DNA from: an uncultured Chlorobiota bacterium
Lineage (GTDB): Bacteria > Bacteroidota > Bacteroidia > Bacteroidales > JAADGE01
Reading direction: 5' to 3'
NCBI GenBank assembly: GCA_947311255.1
Contig: CAMZKL010000003.1
Span: 1-64,000 of the forward strand
DNA: 64,000 bases
Shown: positions 28,333-36,862 of the stretch, in pieces
How positions within the stretch are numbered: position 1 is the stretch's first letter
Layout of the letters: every line of letters begins with the position of its first letter
Translations under genes and position numbers: made by a program
Notes under the pieces: model-generated
Database searches by the model: none
What the model was told of the DNA's origin: nothing
Seen by the model: the letters and a program-made list of their open reading frames with translations, nothing else

Positions 28333-28386
28333 AAAAGCATTTTATAGTTGAATGTAAATTATTATGTTAGGGTACAAATAAGAGTT

Positions 28387-28779
28387 TTATAAATTAGCTT
28401 TTATATCTTCTGCTATTTTAAAAAATTCTTTTTGAGATAATTTTAATTTTGAGCGTTTAATATTTAATTCACTTTCATCATTAAAAGGAATTAAATGAAT
28501 ATGTGCGTGTGGTACTTCAGTTCCGATGACTAACGTTCCTACCCTTACACAATCAATTGATTTGTCAATTGCTTTTGCAATTTTCTTTGCAAAAATATGT
28601 AATCCTGCTATTAGTTCATCTTCTAAGTCGAATAAATAATCTACTTCTTTTTTAGGAATTACAAGTGTGTGCCCTTTAACTAGGGGATTAATATCCAAAA
28701 AAGCATAAAATTTTTCATCTTCTGCAATTTTATATGATGGAATTTCTCCATTTATAATTTTTGTAAATATTGAAGACAT
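28387..28779 (-). CDS. HIT-family nucleotide hydrolase/transferase
   Basis: The histidine-triad signature HAHIHLIPF is complete, in a 130-residue protein of the Hint/HinT type. Such proteins hydrolyse nucleoside phosphoramidates and related AMP-lysine adducts. The N-terminal SSIFTKIINGEIPSYKI and the LVIPKKEVD strand are typical. It follows greA by 51 bases in the same direction, with a 7-bp tandem repeat in the gap, so the two are probably cotranscribed. Exact substrate unknown. Confidence 0.92.
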   Translation of the reverse strand: MSSIFTKIINGEIPSYKIAEDEKFYAFLDINPLVKGHTLVIPKKEVDYLFDLEDELIAGLHIFAKKIAKAIDKSIDCVRVGTLVIGTEVPHAHIHLIPFNDESELNIKRSKLKLSQKEFFKIAEDIKANL

Positions 28780-28790
28780 ATGAGATAGTT

Positions 28791-28825
28791 TAAAGTATAA
28801 AGTTTAAAGTATAAAGTATAAAGTT
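28791..28825. repeat. five tandem copies of a 7-bp unit between greA and the HIT gene
   Basis: TAAAGTA or TAAAGTT repeats five times without a gap (28791, 28798, 28805, 28812, 28819), in order A, T, A, A, T at the last base. It sits 12 bases upstream of the HIT start codon, in its ribosome-loading zone. Such a tract could change copy number by slippage. Confidence 0.8.
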
Positions 28826-28830
28826 AAGAA

Positions 28831-29304
28831 TTAAAATGATATTTCTAGAATTTCAAATGTCATTATTCCTGCTGGAACTTGAATTTCAACTTTGTCGCCT
28901 TTCTTTTTTCCCATAAGCCCTTTTGCAATAGGTGTTTCAATAGATATTTTTTTCTCTTTTAGGTTTGCTTCTCGTTCAGAAACAAGAGTGTATTCCATTA
29001 TAGCACCGTTTTGGGTGTTCTTAATTTTAACTTTGTTTAGCATTTGAACAGTTGACGTGTCAATTTTTGATTCGTCAATTACACGAACATTTCCAAGCAT
29101 TCCTTGTAATTGAGCAATTTTGGCTTCCATCATTCCTTGAGCTTCCTTTGCAGCATCGTATTCGGCATTTTCAGATAAATCTCCTTTATCTCTTGCTTCT
29201 GCAATTTGGTTAGATATTTTTGGTCTTTCAACAGAAGTTAAATGTTCAATTTCTGCTTTTAATTTTTCAAGACCTTCTTTTGTTAAATAAGTTATTTTTG
29301 ACAT
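28831..29304 (-). CDS. greA: transcription elongation factor GreA
   Basis: GreA rescues backtracked RNA polymerase by stimulating transcript cleavage through the secondary channel. The 157 residues have the N-terminal coiled coil (about 1-75) with the conserved tip acids in DLSENAEYDAAKEAQ, and the C-terminal FKBP-like domain (SIETPIAKGLMGKKKGDKVEIQVP). It is the first gene of a pair with the HIT gene. Its leader holds a strong hairpin with a T-run (29325-29376), directly after a consensus promoter. Confidence 0.96.
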   Translation of the reverse strand: MSKITYLTKEGLEKLKAEIEHLTSVERPKISNQIAEARDKGDLSENAEYDAAKEAQGMMEAKIAQLQGMLGNVRVIDESKIDTSTVQMLNKVKIKNTQNGAIMEYTLVSEREANLKEKKISIETPIAKGLMGKKKGDKVEIQVPAGIMTFEILEISF

Positions 29305-29324
29305 AACTTCATAGTTTGATTAAA

Positions 29325-29376
29325 TAATAAAAAAAGAAAGAATCTTGTTGAACATTCAATTCAACACGACTCTTTC
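29325..29376 (-). terminator. terminator-like hairpin in front of greA
   Basis: On the minus strand a 17-bp stem (arms 29360-29376 and 29336-29352; one G-U pair and one mismatch) is followed by seven T residues, ending 21 bases before the greA ATG. It may end the transcript from the lipoprotein gene stopping at 29457. It also lies downstream of the candidate greA promoter at 29383-29413, so it could attenuate greA. Confidence 0.7.
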
Positions 29377-29382
29377 AAAATG

Positions 29383-29413
29383 CAAATTTATAACTTTTTT
29401 TGGAATATGCAAA
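29383..29413 (-). promoter_or_regulatory. promoter for greA
   Basis: On the minus strand TTG (29410-29412, preceded by T residues), a 19-base spacer and TAAATTTG (29383-29390) match the Bacteroidota consensus. The predicted start near 29376 puts the whole hairpin 29336-29376 inside the greA leader. Confidence 0.6.
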
Positions 29414-29456
29414 AAAGTGTTTTAAGTTACTTTAAATTAAACGTATGAAAATATGG

Positions 29457-30794
29457 CTACTCCACTATTTCTGCATCTGTAACCATCTCAAATTCAGGTG
29501 GTGAACCAGCAGATGTGCATTTGTATTGAATATTATATAGCACATGCTCATAATCATCATTGAAAGTATCGAAAGTTATAAAATAATTAACTTCAACCCC
29601 TTCTACATCAGGAATTGCATCAGGGAATTTCTTTTTTAACATAATTACTATTCCTTCTTTTAATCTTTCCCATATAAGAGCCAAGGCATCTTCATCCGAC
29701 AGACTTTCCGGATATGCCTCAGGGTCTTTTTCTCTTCTTTTTGAAATTCTAATATCAAAATTGCTATAATAAGCACTTGCACCCGTGTAGTAATCTCCTG
29801 AACCATATGAGTTCACAAGGTCTGGGTAAACAGTTGCAATATGGTCAACAATTAATTGAAAATCATTTGCTCCCATTGTAAAACGAACAGTTGGGTCAAA
29901 TATCCACTTAGTTTTAGTACGAACAAACTGGGCAGTAGTTTTAAGTCCCGGAAAATTTATTGACCAATTTTCTCCGTCAAAAGCACATGTGATTGCGTAA
30001 ATTGGGTCATTATAGCCATATAAATCACATACAATTATTTTTATATCATTAACTTGAGAATATGGATATTCTATTTTCAAAAACTGAGGTAGATAATTTG
30101 CAGGCAAAGCATCTGCAGAAAAATTATTATATTCTCCGGGTTGTCCGTTAGCTTCTCCCATAGAATCATAGTCATTTGCAGTTAAAACTCTTGAATTTTC
30201 AACTAATGTCCAAATGCTACCATCAAACATATAAAAACTTCCGGCTTGTGTGTCAATATTTGGGTACTTATAAAAAACTTCTGTATAGTTATTTTCTGTT
30301 GCATCTGGATATTTTGATAATAAATAATTAGGTAAATAATCATCAGGGTTATCATTTTCTGAAAAATATAAGTTTGTCTCTATTGTACCCCCCATTTCTA
30401 TATAGTCATTGTCTGAAAGCTCCGATGAGCTAATTGTTCCAAACATCTCACCTATGTATTGATTATATGTTACCATAGCATCTGATCCAGCTTTAAAAGA
30501 TGAAAATTTAGTTGCTAAAATATCTGGCACATTATCATTTGCAGAGTATTTAGTATTGAAGCTGTTGTATGATGCAATACTTTTTGCCCAAGCAGAATCT
30601 TCACTGTTTTCTGCTTTAACTAGCATTAACTTAGATACTTCTGAATAATCAGTTGATGTGATTGTATATTCAAGATTTTTTTTGAAAAGAGGGAGTGTGT
30701 CTCCAGCATCAATCATTTCGTACATTTCTTTATTTGGGTTGCAGGCATTTAATGCTAATAGTGCAACAAATATTAAAATTATATAATTTTTCAT
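29457..30794 (-). CDS. repeat-containing lipoprotein linked to a TonB-dependent receptor
   Basis: I do not know the function. The ATG at 30794 is chosen because it begins a lipoprotein signal with Cys18 (ALLALNAC); a longer reading from 30845 would bury this signal. At least two tandem copies of about 90-100 residues share a pattern: S/T-xx-DYxxMG, FS...xYLPxxLxxxYP, then FDG or MFDGxxW followed by a hydrophobic strand. A partial third copy has MGANDFQLIVDHIATVYPDL. The C-terminus is a separate region with YFITFDTFNDDYEH. It starts 85 bases after the end of the 845-residue TonB receptor and is probably cotranscribed, so it may be the surface lipoprotein partner of that receptor, in the way SusD serves SusC. 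It does not look like SusD. Confidence 0.7.
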   Translation of the reverse strand: MKNYIILIFVALLALNACNPNKEMYEMIDAGDTLPLFKKNLEYTITSTDYSEVSKLMLVKAENSEDSAWAKSIASYNSFNTKYSANDNVPDILATKFSSFKAGSDAMVTYNQYIGEMFGTISSSELSDNDYIEMGGTIETNLYFSENDNPDDYLPNYLLSKYPDATENNYTEVFYKYPNIDTQAGSFYMFDGSIWTLVENSRVLTANDYDSMGEANGQPGEYNNFSADALPANYLPQFLKIEYPYSQVNDIKIIVCDLYGYNDPIYAITCAFDGENWSINFPGLKTTAQFVRTKTKWIFDPTVRFTMGANDFQLIVDHIATVYPDLVNSYGSGDYYTGASAYYSNFDIRISKRREKDPEAYPESLSDEDALALIWERLKEGIVIMLKKKFPDAIPDVEGVEVNYFITFDTFNDDYEHVLYNIQYKCTSAGSPPEFEMVTDAEIVE

Positions 30795-30878
30795 GTGTCT
30801 ATTTTTATTGATTTTAAAGTTCACATAGATTTTTTGCAAAAGCAAAAACCATGCATATGAGCCTTTTTAATTCTATTT

Positions 30879-33416
30879 TTAAAATTTAATTTTTAAACCT
30901 AAAGACCAAGTTCTTCCGTACCCATAATAAACTGGAGTTTTTCCAAGCCCATCACCTGGTTTTGATTCAGAAAAATATTCTGTGTCTAAAATGTTATTTA
31001 CTTTGGCATAAAGTGTAGTTTTTAATTTGCCCATTTTAAATCTATATTTGGCATTAAAATCTACAAGATGATAATCTGGCATTAGCCAAGAATCTTTCCC
31101 TGCATCTTCCTCTTTCACTCTACCTTCAATTCCAAATTTTCCAAACAACCTATCATAATAGTTATAATCCATTCCTATTTTAAATTTAGGAAGTACTTCT
31201 GCATCAAATCCAAGAGCCGCAGTTGTTTGTGCTGCATCTCCAACATGGATTCCTGCTGAGTATAATTTTCGGGTATTAACAAGTTCTCCTGTTGGATCAA
31301 TCTCATTCATTACAGCATCATTGTTCCATCTCCAATCTCCAAAAGATACCATTCCTCTAATTTCGACTTTCTTTATTGGACTATAATTCATTTCTAATTC
31401 AATCCCTTGATGTAGAGCATTTAGACCAATTAAATTCATAGTATTTTCTGTTCCTCTGATTCTTTCAGAATAAGATTTGTTCATCCACATTGTTCTGTAA
31501 AAAGTCAAATCTGCATTAAATTTACTTGTATTTAAACCGTAACCAAGTTCAGCAGAAAATACTTTTTCATGGTTTGGATTGGGATTAAGCTCATTATTGC
31601 TTATAAATACATATGAAAAGAATGGTGCTTTTGAAAAATAGCCAGAGTTAATAAAAATGTTGTGATTTTTATTAATATTATAGTTTAGCCCTCCTTTTAC
31701 ACTATATCCTGTAAAGTTTTGCCAATCTGTTTGTGATTCGCTTACTAAGTAATTCATAACATCAGTTCTTCTATAACTAGATTCTGATACTGATGCTGAT
31801 AAAAATCCTGAATAGCTTTCACTAACATACTCTCCTTGTAAGAATAATCCTGCCCAAATAACTTCTCCAAAATAGTTTTTGTTATATCTGTCTCCTTTAT
31901 ATAAAGGTGTTGTAACATCTCTGTTTGGATTTCCATCATTAATAATAAAATAGTCTCCACCCATAAGGTCTTCTATTTCATAATAGTGATATCCTTTATA
32001 ATATCTCCCATCAATACCTCCGGTAACACTTATGTCTCCAATTTTAGTATTTAAAGAAGATACAGCTCCGTACCAATCGTGTGAATTATAACCTAACGAC
32101 ATAATTAAATTTGACCCGTTTACAGCAGTATCGTTTTCTGCAATTACTCTGTCAAAATCTAGATAATTGTCTCCGGTTACATATACATTTTCACCAACTA
32201 TACCTGTTGGATACCCAATTGATAATGCTTGTGTATTTGAACCTGCCATTCTTCTTCCGTAACCTCTCCCTATTGAAGTATAAATTGCAGTTGAAAGATG
32301 AGTAATATCACTTATATCCCAAGAATGATTTAATGAAATTTGTGGTTTGTGATATTTGTTAAAAGCATAAGCTCCGTTATAAACTTTCCCGTTTCTAAAT
32401 CCAGTATTTGCATTATGTTTTCTTCCATCTGGGCTGTTTCTGTATTCTTCAATATTATGCATTCCTCTTTGGTTGTGCCATTGAGGAGCACCAAATCCCG
32501 TAAGAGATAATGTTTGGGTATTTGACAGTCGTTTTGAAATATTTAAAAAATAAGAATAGCCTTTGTAATTAGTTCCAACTGCATATCCATCTCCAGTTGT
32601 CATTGACCCACTTGCAGTTATTGCCCATCCTTTTTCAGTAAGACCTGTTGATATTGTAAAAGATTTTTTCACATGGTTATCATTTCCTATGCCATAAAAA
32701 ACACTTCCACCTTTTTCAGCATCAGTTGTTTTAGTTATAATATTTATTGTGCCACCAACTGACGATAATGCAAGTTTAGAATATCCTAGCCCTCTTTGTA
32801 CCTGCATTGTTTTTGTAACATCAGAAAGACCTGCCCAATTAGACCAATAAACCTTTCCCCATTCCATATCATTTACAGGAATTCCATTTATTAAAACTCC
32901 AATATTGTTTCCGTCAAAACCTCTCATATTAATCCTTCCATCTCCTCTACCTCCACCAGTTTTTGTAGCATACACACTTGGAGAAGATTTTAATATCTCA
33001 GGAAACTCTTGTGTCCCTAGTTTTTCTTCAATAATTTCAGGTTTAATTGTTGTAAATGCAACAGGAGTACTCCTGTCTTTAGCAAATTGAGCAACAATTA
33101 ATACTTCTGCAATATCAGACTCTTCTGAAACCATTTTAACATCCATTTGCGAACCGTTTATTTTAACTTCTTGCGTTTTCATTCCGATATATGAAAATGT
33201 TAAAAACTCCCTCCCTGCTGGAACAGAAATATTGTATTTTCCATTTATATCTGAAATAGTTCCAATATTAGTACCTTTAACTAATACGGTTACACCGGGA
33301 ATCCCTGTTTCAGAATCAGAACTGATTGTTCCCGTAACTGTTCTTTGTGCAAAAGAGATGTAGGACGTTCCCAAAAACACAAACATTAACAAAATAGTAA
33401 AAACTTTTTTTCTCAT
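30879..33416 (-). CDS. TonB-dependent receptor with carboxypeptidase-like N-terminal domain
   Basis: This is an outer-membrane 22-strand barrel that imports a large or scarce substrate using TonB energy. A signal peptide (ending ISFAQ, about residue 24) is followed by a carboxypeptidase D-like regulatory domain (GVTVLVKGTNIGTISDINGKY, about 25-105), the plug (RINMRGFDGNNIGVLINGIPVND, about 120-235) and the barrel, ending in aromatic KIKF. It lacks the SusC length (about 1,000) and no SusD gene follows, so polysaccharide import is not indicated; metal chelates, vitamins or peptides are possible. It is paralogous and divergent to the receptor at 33822. A promoter lies at 33451-33484. Confidence 0.93.
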   Translation of the reverse strand: MRKKVFTILLMFVFLGTSYISFAQRTVTGTISSDSETGIPGVTVLVKGTNIGTISDINGKYNISVPAGREFLTFSYIGMKTQEVKINGSQMDVKMVSEESDIAEVLIVAQFAKDRSTPVAFTTIKPEIIEEKLGTQEFPEILKSSPSVYATKTGGGRGDGRINMRGFDGNNIGVLINGIPVNDMEWGKVYWSNWAGLSDVTKTMQVQRGLGYSKLALSSVGGTINIITKTTDAEKGGSVFYGIGNDNHVKKSFTISTGLTEKGWAITASGSMTTGDGYAVGTNYKGYSYFLNISKRLSNTQTLSLTGFGAPQWHNQRGMHNIEEYRNSPDGRKHNANTGFRNGKVYNGAYAFNKYHKPQISLNHSWDISDITHLSTAIYTSIGRGYGRRMAGSNTQALSIGYPTGIVGENVYVTGDNYLDFDRVIAENDTAVNGSNLIMSLGYNSHDWYGAVSSLNTKIGDISVTGGIDGRYYKGYHYYEIEDLMGGDYFIINDGNPNRDVTTPLYKGDRYNKNYFGEVIWAGLFLQGEYVSESYSGFLSASVSESSYRRTDVMNYLVSESQTDWQNFTGYSVKGGLNYNINKNHNIFINSGYFSKAPFFSYVFISNNELNPNPNHEKVFSAELGYGLNTSKFNADLTFYRTMWMNKSYSERIRGTENTMNLIGLNALHQGIELEMNYSPIKKVEIRGMVSFGDWRWNNDAVMNEIDPTGELVNTRKLYSAGIHVGDAAQTTAALGFDAEVLPKFKIGMDYNYYDRLFGKFGIEGRVKEEDAGKDSWLMPDYHLVDFNAKYRFKMGKLKTTLYAKVNNILDTEYFSESKPGDGLGKTPVYYGYGRTWSLGLKIKF

Positions 33417-33450
33417 TTATGTATAAATTAAAAAATTATTAATTAGCATA

Positions 33451-33484
33451 CAAATATAGTATCTTTATTTGTTTTGAAAGCAAA
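33451..33484 (-). promoter_or_regulatory. candidate promoter for the 845-residue TonB receptor
   Basis: TTTG (33481-33484, minus strand), a 22-base spacer and TATATTTG (33451-33458) resemble the Bacteroidota promoter, with a slightly long spacer. The transcript would start near 33444. Confidence 0.5.
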
Positions 33485-33722
33485 AAAAACATTGTTGTAC
33501 TGAAAAGATTAAAGAAACGAGTAAAAACATGTATAAATATGAGTATTTATAACCCACTTACATAAGAAGAGTATTAATAAAGTTGGATATCATAAAAACG
33601 ACTTTAGTATTCTTTAATTTGTTTAATTCCAGAATTTTAATTAAACTACACTTTTCTTTGTAAGAAAATTTAAAAATTGGTCGGTCTAAGAATGATTATA
33701 AAACATATGTATTTAGATTGAA

Positions 33723-33739
33723 TTGTTAATAATTAACAA
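33723..33739. promoter_or_regulatory. 17-bp perfect palindrome, possible operator
   Basis: TTGTTAAT-A-ATTAACAA is an exact dyad about 83 bases before the ATG of the plus-strand receptor, where an operator would act on that promoter. The protein that would bind it is not known, and AT-rich dyads can arise by chance. Confidence 0.4.
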
Positions 33740-33821
33740 AAAAATAATATACACATTATTATTTTTTTATTTATCTTGCAAAAATATTTATTAAAAATTT
33801 AACATTTAAAATTGTTTGATT

Positions 33822-36683
33822 ATGAGAGACTTAAACAAGTTTTTATTATTAATTATCTTCGTGTTATTTACGGGTTTTGCAATTGGGCAAACTAAAGTAA
33901 ACGGAACAGTAAAGGCAGAAGATACAAAGGATGCAGTTCCTGGGGTAACTGTTCTTGTAAAAGGAACAACAATTGGAACTATTACAGATTTTGAAGGAAA
34001 ATATAATATTTCTGTTCCAGCTGGTTCAAAAATTTTAGTTTTTTCTTACATTGGAATGCAAACTAAAGAAGTTGAAGTAAAAGGAGGAAAGCTAGATGTT
34101 CTTTTAAAAAGAGAAGATTCTGAAATTGCTGAAATTTACATTGTAGCTGACAGAGCAAAAGAAAGAGAAACACCTGTTGCTTTTTCAGATGTTAAAAAAG
34201 AAGAAATTGAACAACAATTAGGTTCAAGAGATTTGCCATTAGTTATGAATATGACACCAAGTGTATATTCAACTGCAAGTGGTGGTGGTGCTGGTGATGC
34301 ACGTATAAACGTACGTGGCTTCAACCAAAGAAATGTTGCAGTTATGATTAATGGTATGCCTGTTAATGATATGGAAAACGGATGGGTTTATTGGTCTAAC
34401 TGGGATGGTGTTGCAGATGCAACTTCATCAATTCAAATGCAAAGAGGACTTAGTGCTGTAAACCTTGCAACTCCATCAATTGGAGGAACAATGAATATTA
34501 TTACAAGCCCTGCCGACAAAAAACAAGGAGGAGTTGCAAAAATGGAATATGGCTCTGGAAATTTCATGAAAATGTCATTAACAGGACATACAGGAATGAT
34601 TAATGATAAGTTTGCATTAAGTGCAAGTTTAGTAGGTAAGCAAGGAAATGGAGTTATAGATGGAACATGGACAAAAGCTTTAGCATATTATTTGGGAACT
34701 ACATATAAAATTAACAAAGCCCATAAATTAGAACTGTTTTTTGTAGGAGCATCTCAAAGACACGGGCAAAATTTATACAAACAAAATGTTGCATCTTACA
34801 GCCATGATTATGCAAAAAAAATTGGTGCAGATGATAGTACTTTATTAAAATATTCGGAGGCTGATGCAGAAACTCAATATCCTGACTTTTCAGGAGCAAA
34901 GGGTGGACGTTACTATAATGAAAACTGGGGACCTATAAGTGCCGATTATAATGGAAAGCAATTTTGGAATGGAAAGGAACATAACAGATATTCAAAAGAT
35001 TTTATTAATGAAAGAGAAAATTTCTACCATAAACCATTAGCAAATTTGAATTGGTATGCTAAATGGACACCAAAAGTAAAACAATTTACAACTCTTTATT
35101 ACTCAGGCGGTAAAGGTGGTGGCACAGGAACATATGGAGATATGAGATGGAATTATCATGCAGGAATTAATAGTCCTTCACGTTTTGTTAGTTGGGATAA
35201 GACATATGAAAATAATTTTGATAATACTACTCAACTAAAATATAAAATAAAAGATGCAGATGGGAATACATTATCTTCTGTATATCAAGATAAAACAGCT
35301 GGACAAGCATGGGGTATTCTAAGAAACAGCAGAAATAATCAAACAACAATAGGTGCAATTTCAAAATTTCAAGTATTAATTACGGATAATCTAAAAGCAC
35401 AAATTGGAGTTGACTGGCGAACTGCTAAAATTGAACATTTTAGAGAAGTTAGAGATTTGCTTGGAGGTACTTTCTTTAGCTCACGAGATGTTAACGGAGA
35501 CAGGCTGATTAAAGAAATAAAAGGAGGAAAAACAAAATATTTTGTTAATGAGAGTGATTTTTGGACTGGAGACGATTTTAAACGAAAAATTGGAGACAGA
35601 ATAGAATATAATTTCACAAATACAGTAAATTGGATGGGATATTTTGTTCAAGCAGAATATAATGTTGAAAAACTAACTGCTTATGGAACATTTGGACATT
35701 CATTTATTAAATATACTTATACAAACCATTTTAAGAAAGGAGATGATGGAAAAGAATTAACATCAGAAACTAAATCTTTACCCGGTTATCAAATTAAAGG
35801 CGGATTAAGTTACAGACCTCTTATGGGATTTAGCGTTTTTGGTAATTTCGGTTATATTTCAAAAGCTCCTATTTTTGATAATATTATAGATGACAGATCA
35901 GGTGTTGTTGCAGCAGAAGTTCAAAATGAAATATTTACAGCTTTTGAATTTGGTGTAAATTATCAAACTATAAGAAAAGATATTGATGTGAAAGTTAATT
36001 ATTACAATACAAGTTGGAAAAACAGAGCTCTTAACATTGGTATTCAAAATCAAGATGGTTCAGAAGGTTTTATTTTTGTAAGCGGAATGAACCAAAAACA
36101 TTCAGGAGTAGAATTTGAAGGAAATTATCATCCTGCTGATTTTATTGCAATTGGAGCAATGGCATCTTTTGGAAATTGGAACTTTACAAATGACGTAAAA
36201 GGAACATATAAAGATTATTCCGGAGGTACTGAAAGTGATGAAAGTTATAATTTTTACACTAATGGACTAAAAGTAGGAGATTCTCCTCAAACTCAATTTG
36301 GAGGCACAATAACTATTGTTCCTGTTAAAGGATTAAGATTTCAATTTGACGGAAGACATTATTCTAATCATTATGCTGCTTGGGATCCGTTCTCAAGAAC
36401 TAACGAAAATGATAAAGCACAAGTTTGGAAAACACCTTCATATTTCTTAGCTGATATGCACCTTTCTTATAAACTTCCTTTGAAGAACGATAAGTTAGGA
36501 GTTGTTGTATTCGGACATATTTTCAATTTATTTGATGCAATGTATATTCAAGATGCAACAGATAACAGCAAATATAATGGGTTTAAAGGATATGATGGAA
36601 GATTTTCTCATACTGTAAACTCAGCAGAAGTTTTCCTTGGCTTACCAAGAACATTTAATTTAGGTGTTAAAATAAATTTCTAA
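33822..36683 (+). CDS. TonB-dependent receptor, paralogue of the divergent neighbour
   Basis: At 953 residues from the ATG at 33822 (an in-frame TTG lies two codons earlier), it has the same plan as its neighbour: signal peptide ending AIGQ, carboxypeptidase-like domain with GVTVLVKGTTIGTITDFEGKYNISVPAGS, plug (DARINVRGFNQRNVAVMINGMPVNDMENG) and a barrel ending NLGVKINF. The first 230 residues of the two receptors are closely related and the barrels differ in length and loops, suggesting duplication followed by change in substrate. No SusD-like gene is adjacent; a terminator follows directly. Substrate unknown. Confidence 0.93.
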   Translation: MRDLNKFLLLIIFVLFTGFAIGQTKVNGTVKAEDTKDAVPGVTVLVKGTTIGTITDFEGKYNISVPAGSKILVFSYIGMQTKEVEVKGGKLDVLLKREDSEIAEIYIVADRAKERETPVAFSDVKKEEIEQQLGSRDLPLVMNMTPSVYSTASGGGAGDARINVRGFNQRNVAVMINGMPVNDMENGWVYWSNWDGVADATSSIQMQRGLSAVNLATPSIGGTMNIITSPADKKQGGVAKMEYGSGNFMKMSLTGHTGMINDKFALSASLVGKQGNGVIDGTWTKALAYYLGTTYKINKAHKLELFFVGASQRHGQNLYKQNVASYSHDYAKKIGADDSTLLKYSEADAETQYPDFSGAKGGRYYNENWGPISADYNGKQFWNGKEHNRYSKDFINERENFYHKPLANLNWYAKWTPKVKQFTTLYYSGGKGGGTGTYGDMRWNYHAGINSPSRFVSWDKTYENNFDNTTQLKYKIKDADGNTLSSVYQDKTAGQAWGILRNSRNNQTTIGAISKFQVLITDNLKAQIGVDWRTAKIEHFREVRDLLGGTFFSSRDVNGDRLIKEIKGGKTKYFVNESDFWTGDDFKRKIGDRIEYNFTNTVNWMGYFVQAEYNVEKLTAYGTFGHSFIKYTYTNHFKKGDDGKELTSETKSLPGYQIKGGLSYRPLMGFSVFGNFGYISKAPIFDNIIDDRSGVVAAEVQNEIFTAFEFGVNYQTIRKDIDVKVNYYNTSWKNRALNIGIQNQDGSEGFIFVSGMNQKHSGVEFEGNYHPADFIAIGAMASFGNWNFTNDVKGTYKDYSGGTESDESYNFYTNGLKVGDSPQTQFGGTITIVPVKGLRFQFDGRHYSNHYAAWDPFSRTNENDKAQVWKTPSYFLADMHLSYKLPLKNDKLGVVVFGHIFNLFDAMYIQDATDNSKYNGFKGYDGRFSHTVNSAEVFLGLPRTFNLGVKINF

Positions 36684-36713
36684 GGAATTTAAAATAACAT
36701 ATTGTTTTATTAT

Positions 36714-36746
36714 AAAAATTGCCGATTTATTCGGCAATTTTTTTTT
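36714..36746 (+). terminator. terminator of the 953-residue TonB receptor gene
   Basis: A 12-bp stem (AAAAATTGCCGA with TCGGCAATTTTT), five-base loop and a run of T residues follow the stop codon by about 30 bases. Confidence 0.85.
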
Positions 36747-36862
36747 AAATAATATCATTATTATCCGAAAAAGAAAAAAAAACGACTTAAGTTATTTTTT
36801 AATTTTTTAAGTTTCATCATTTTGATTAATCAATATTTTTATAAAAATTATAGGTTTTTAAC

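Larger units (their letters stand above)
33417..33821. other. 405-base divergent intergenic region between the TonB receptors
   Basis: It holds the minus-strand promoter at 33451-33484 and the palindrome at 33723-33739. No ORF or RNA gene is apparent. For the plus-strand receptor I find no full TAnnTTTG box; TATCTTGC near 33772 is the nearest candidate. Confidence 0.6.

Noticed and set aside
33750..33775. AT-only hairpin before the plus-strand TonB receptor as an attenuator
   Set aside because: The arms are made solely of A and T, imperfect, and expected by chance in such DNA.
30879..36683. Polysaccharide utilisation locus (SusC/SusD)
   Set aside because: No SusD-type gene, glycosidase or hybrid sensor is near, and both receptors are shorter than or unlike SusC.
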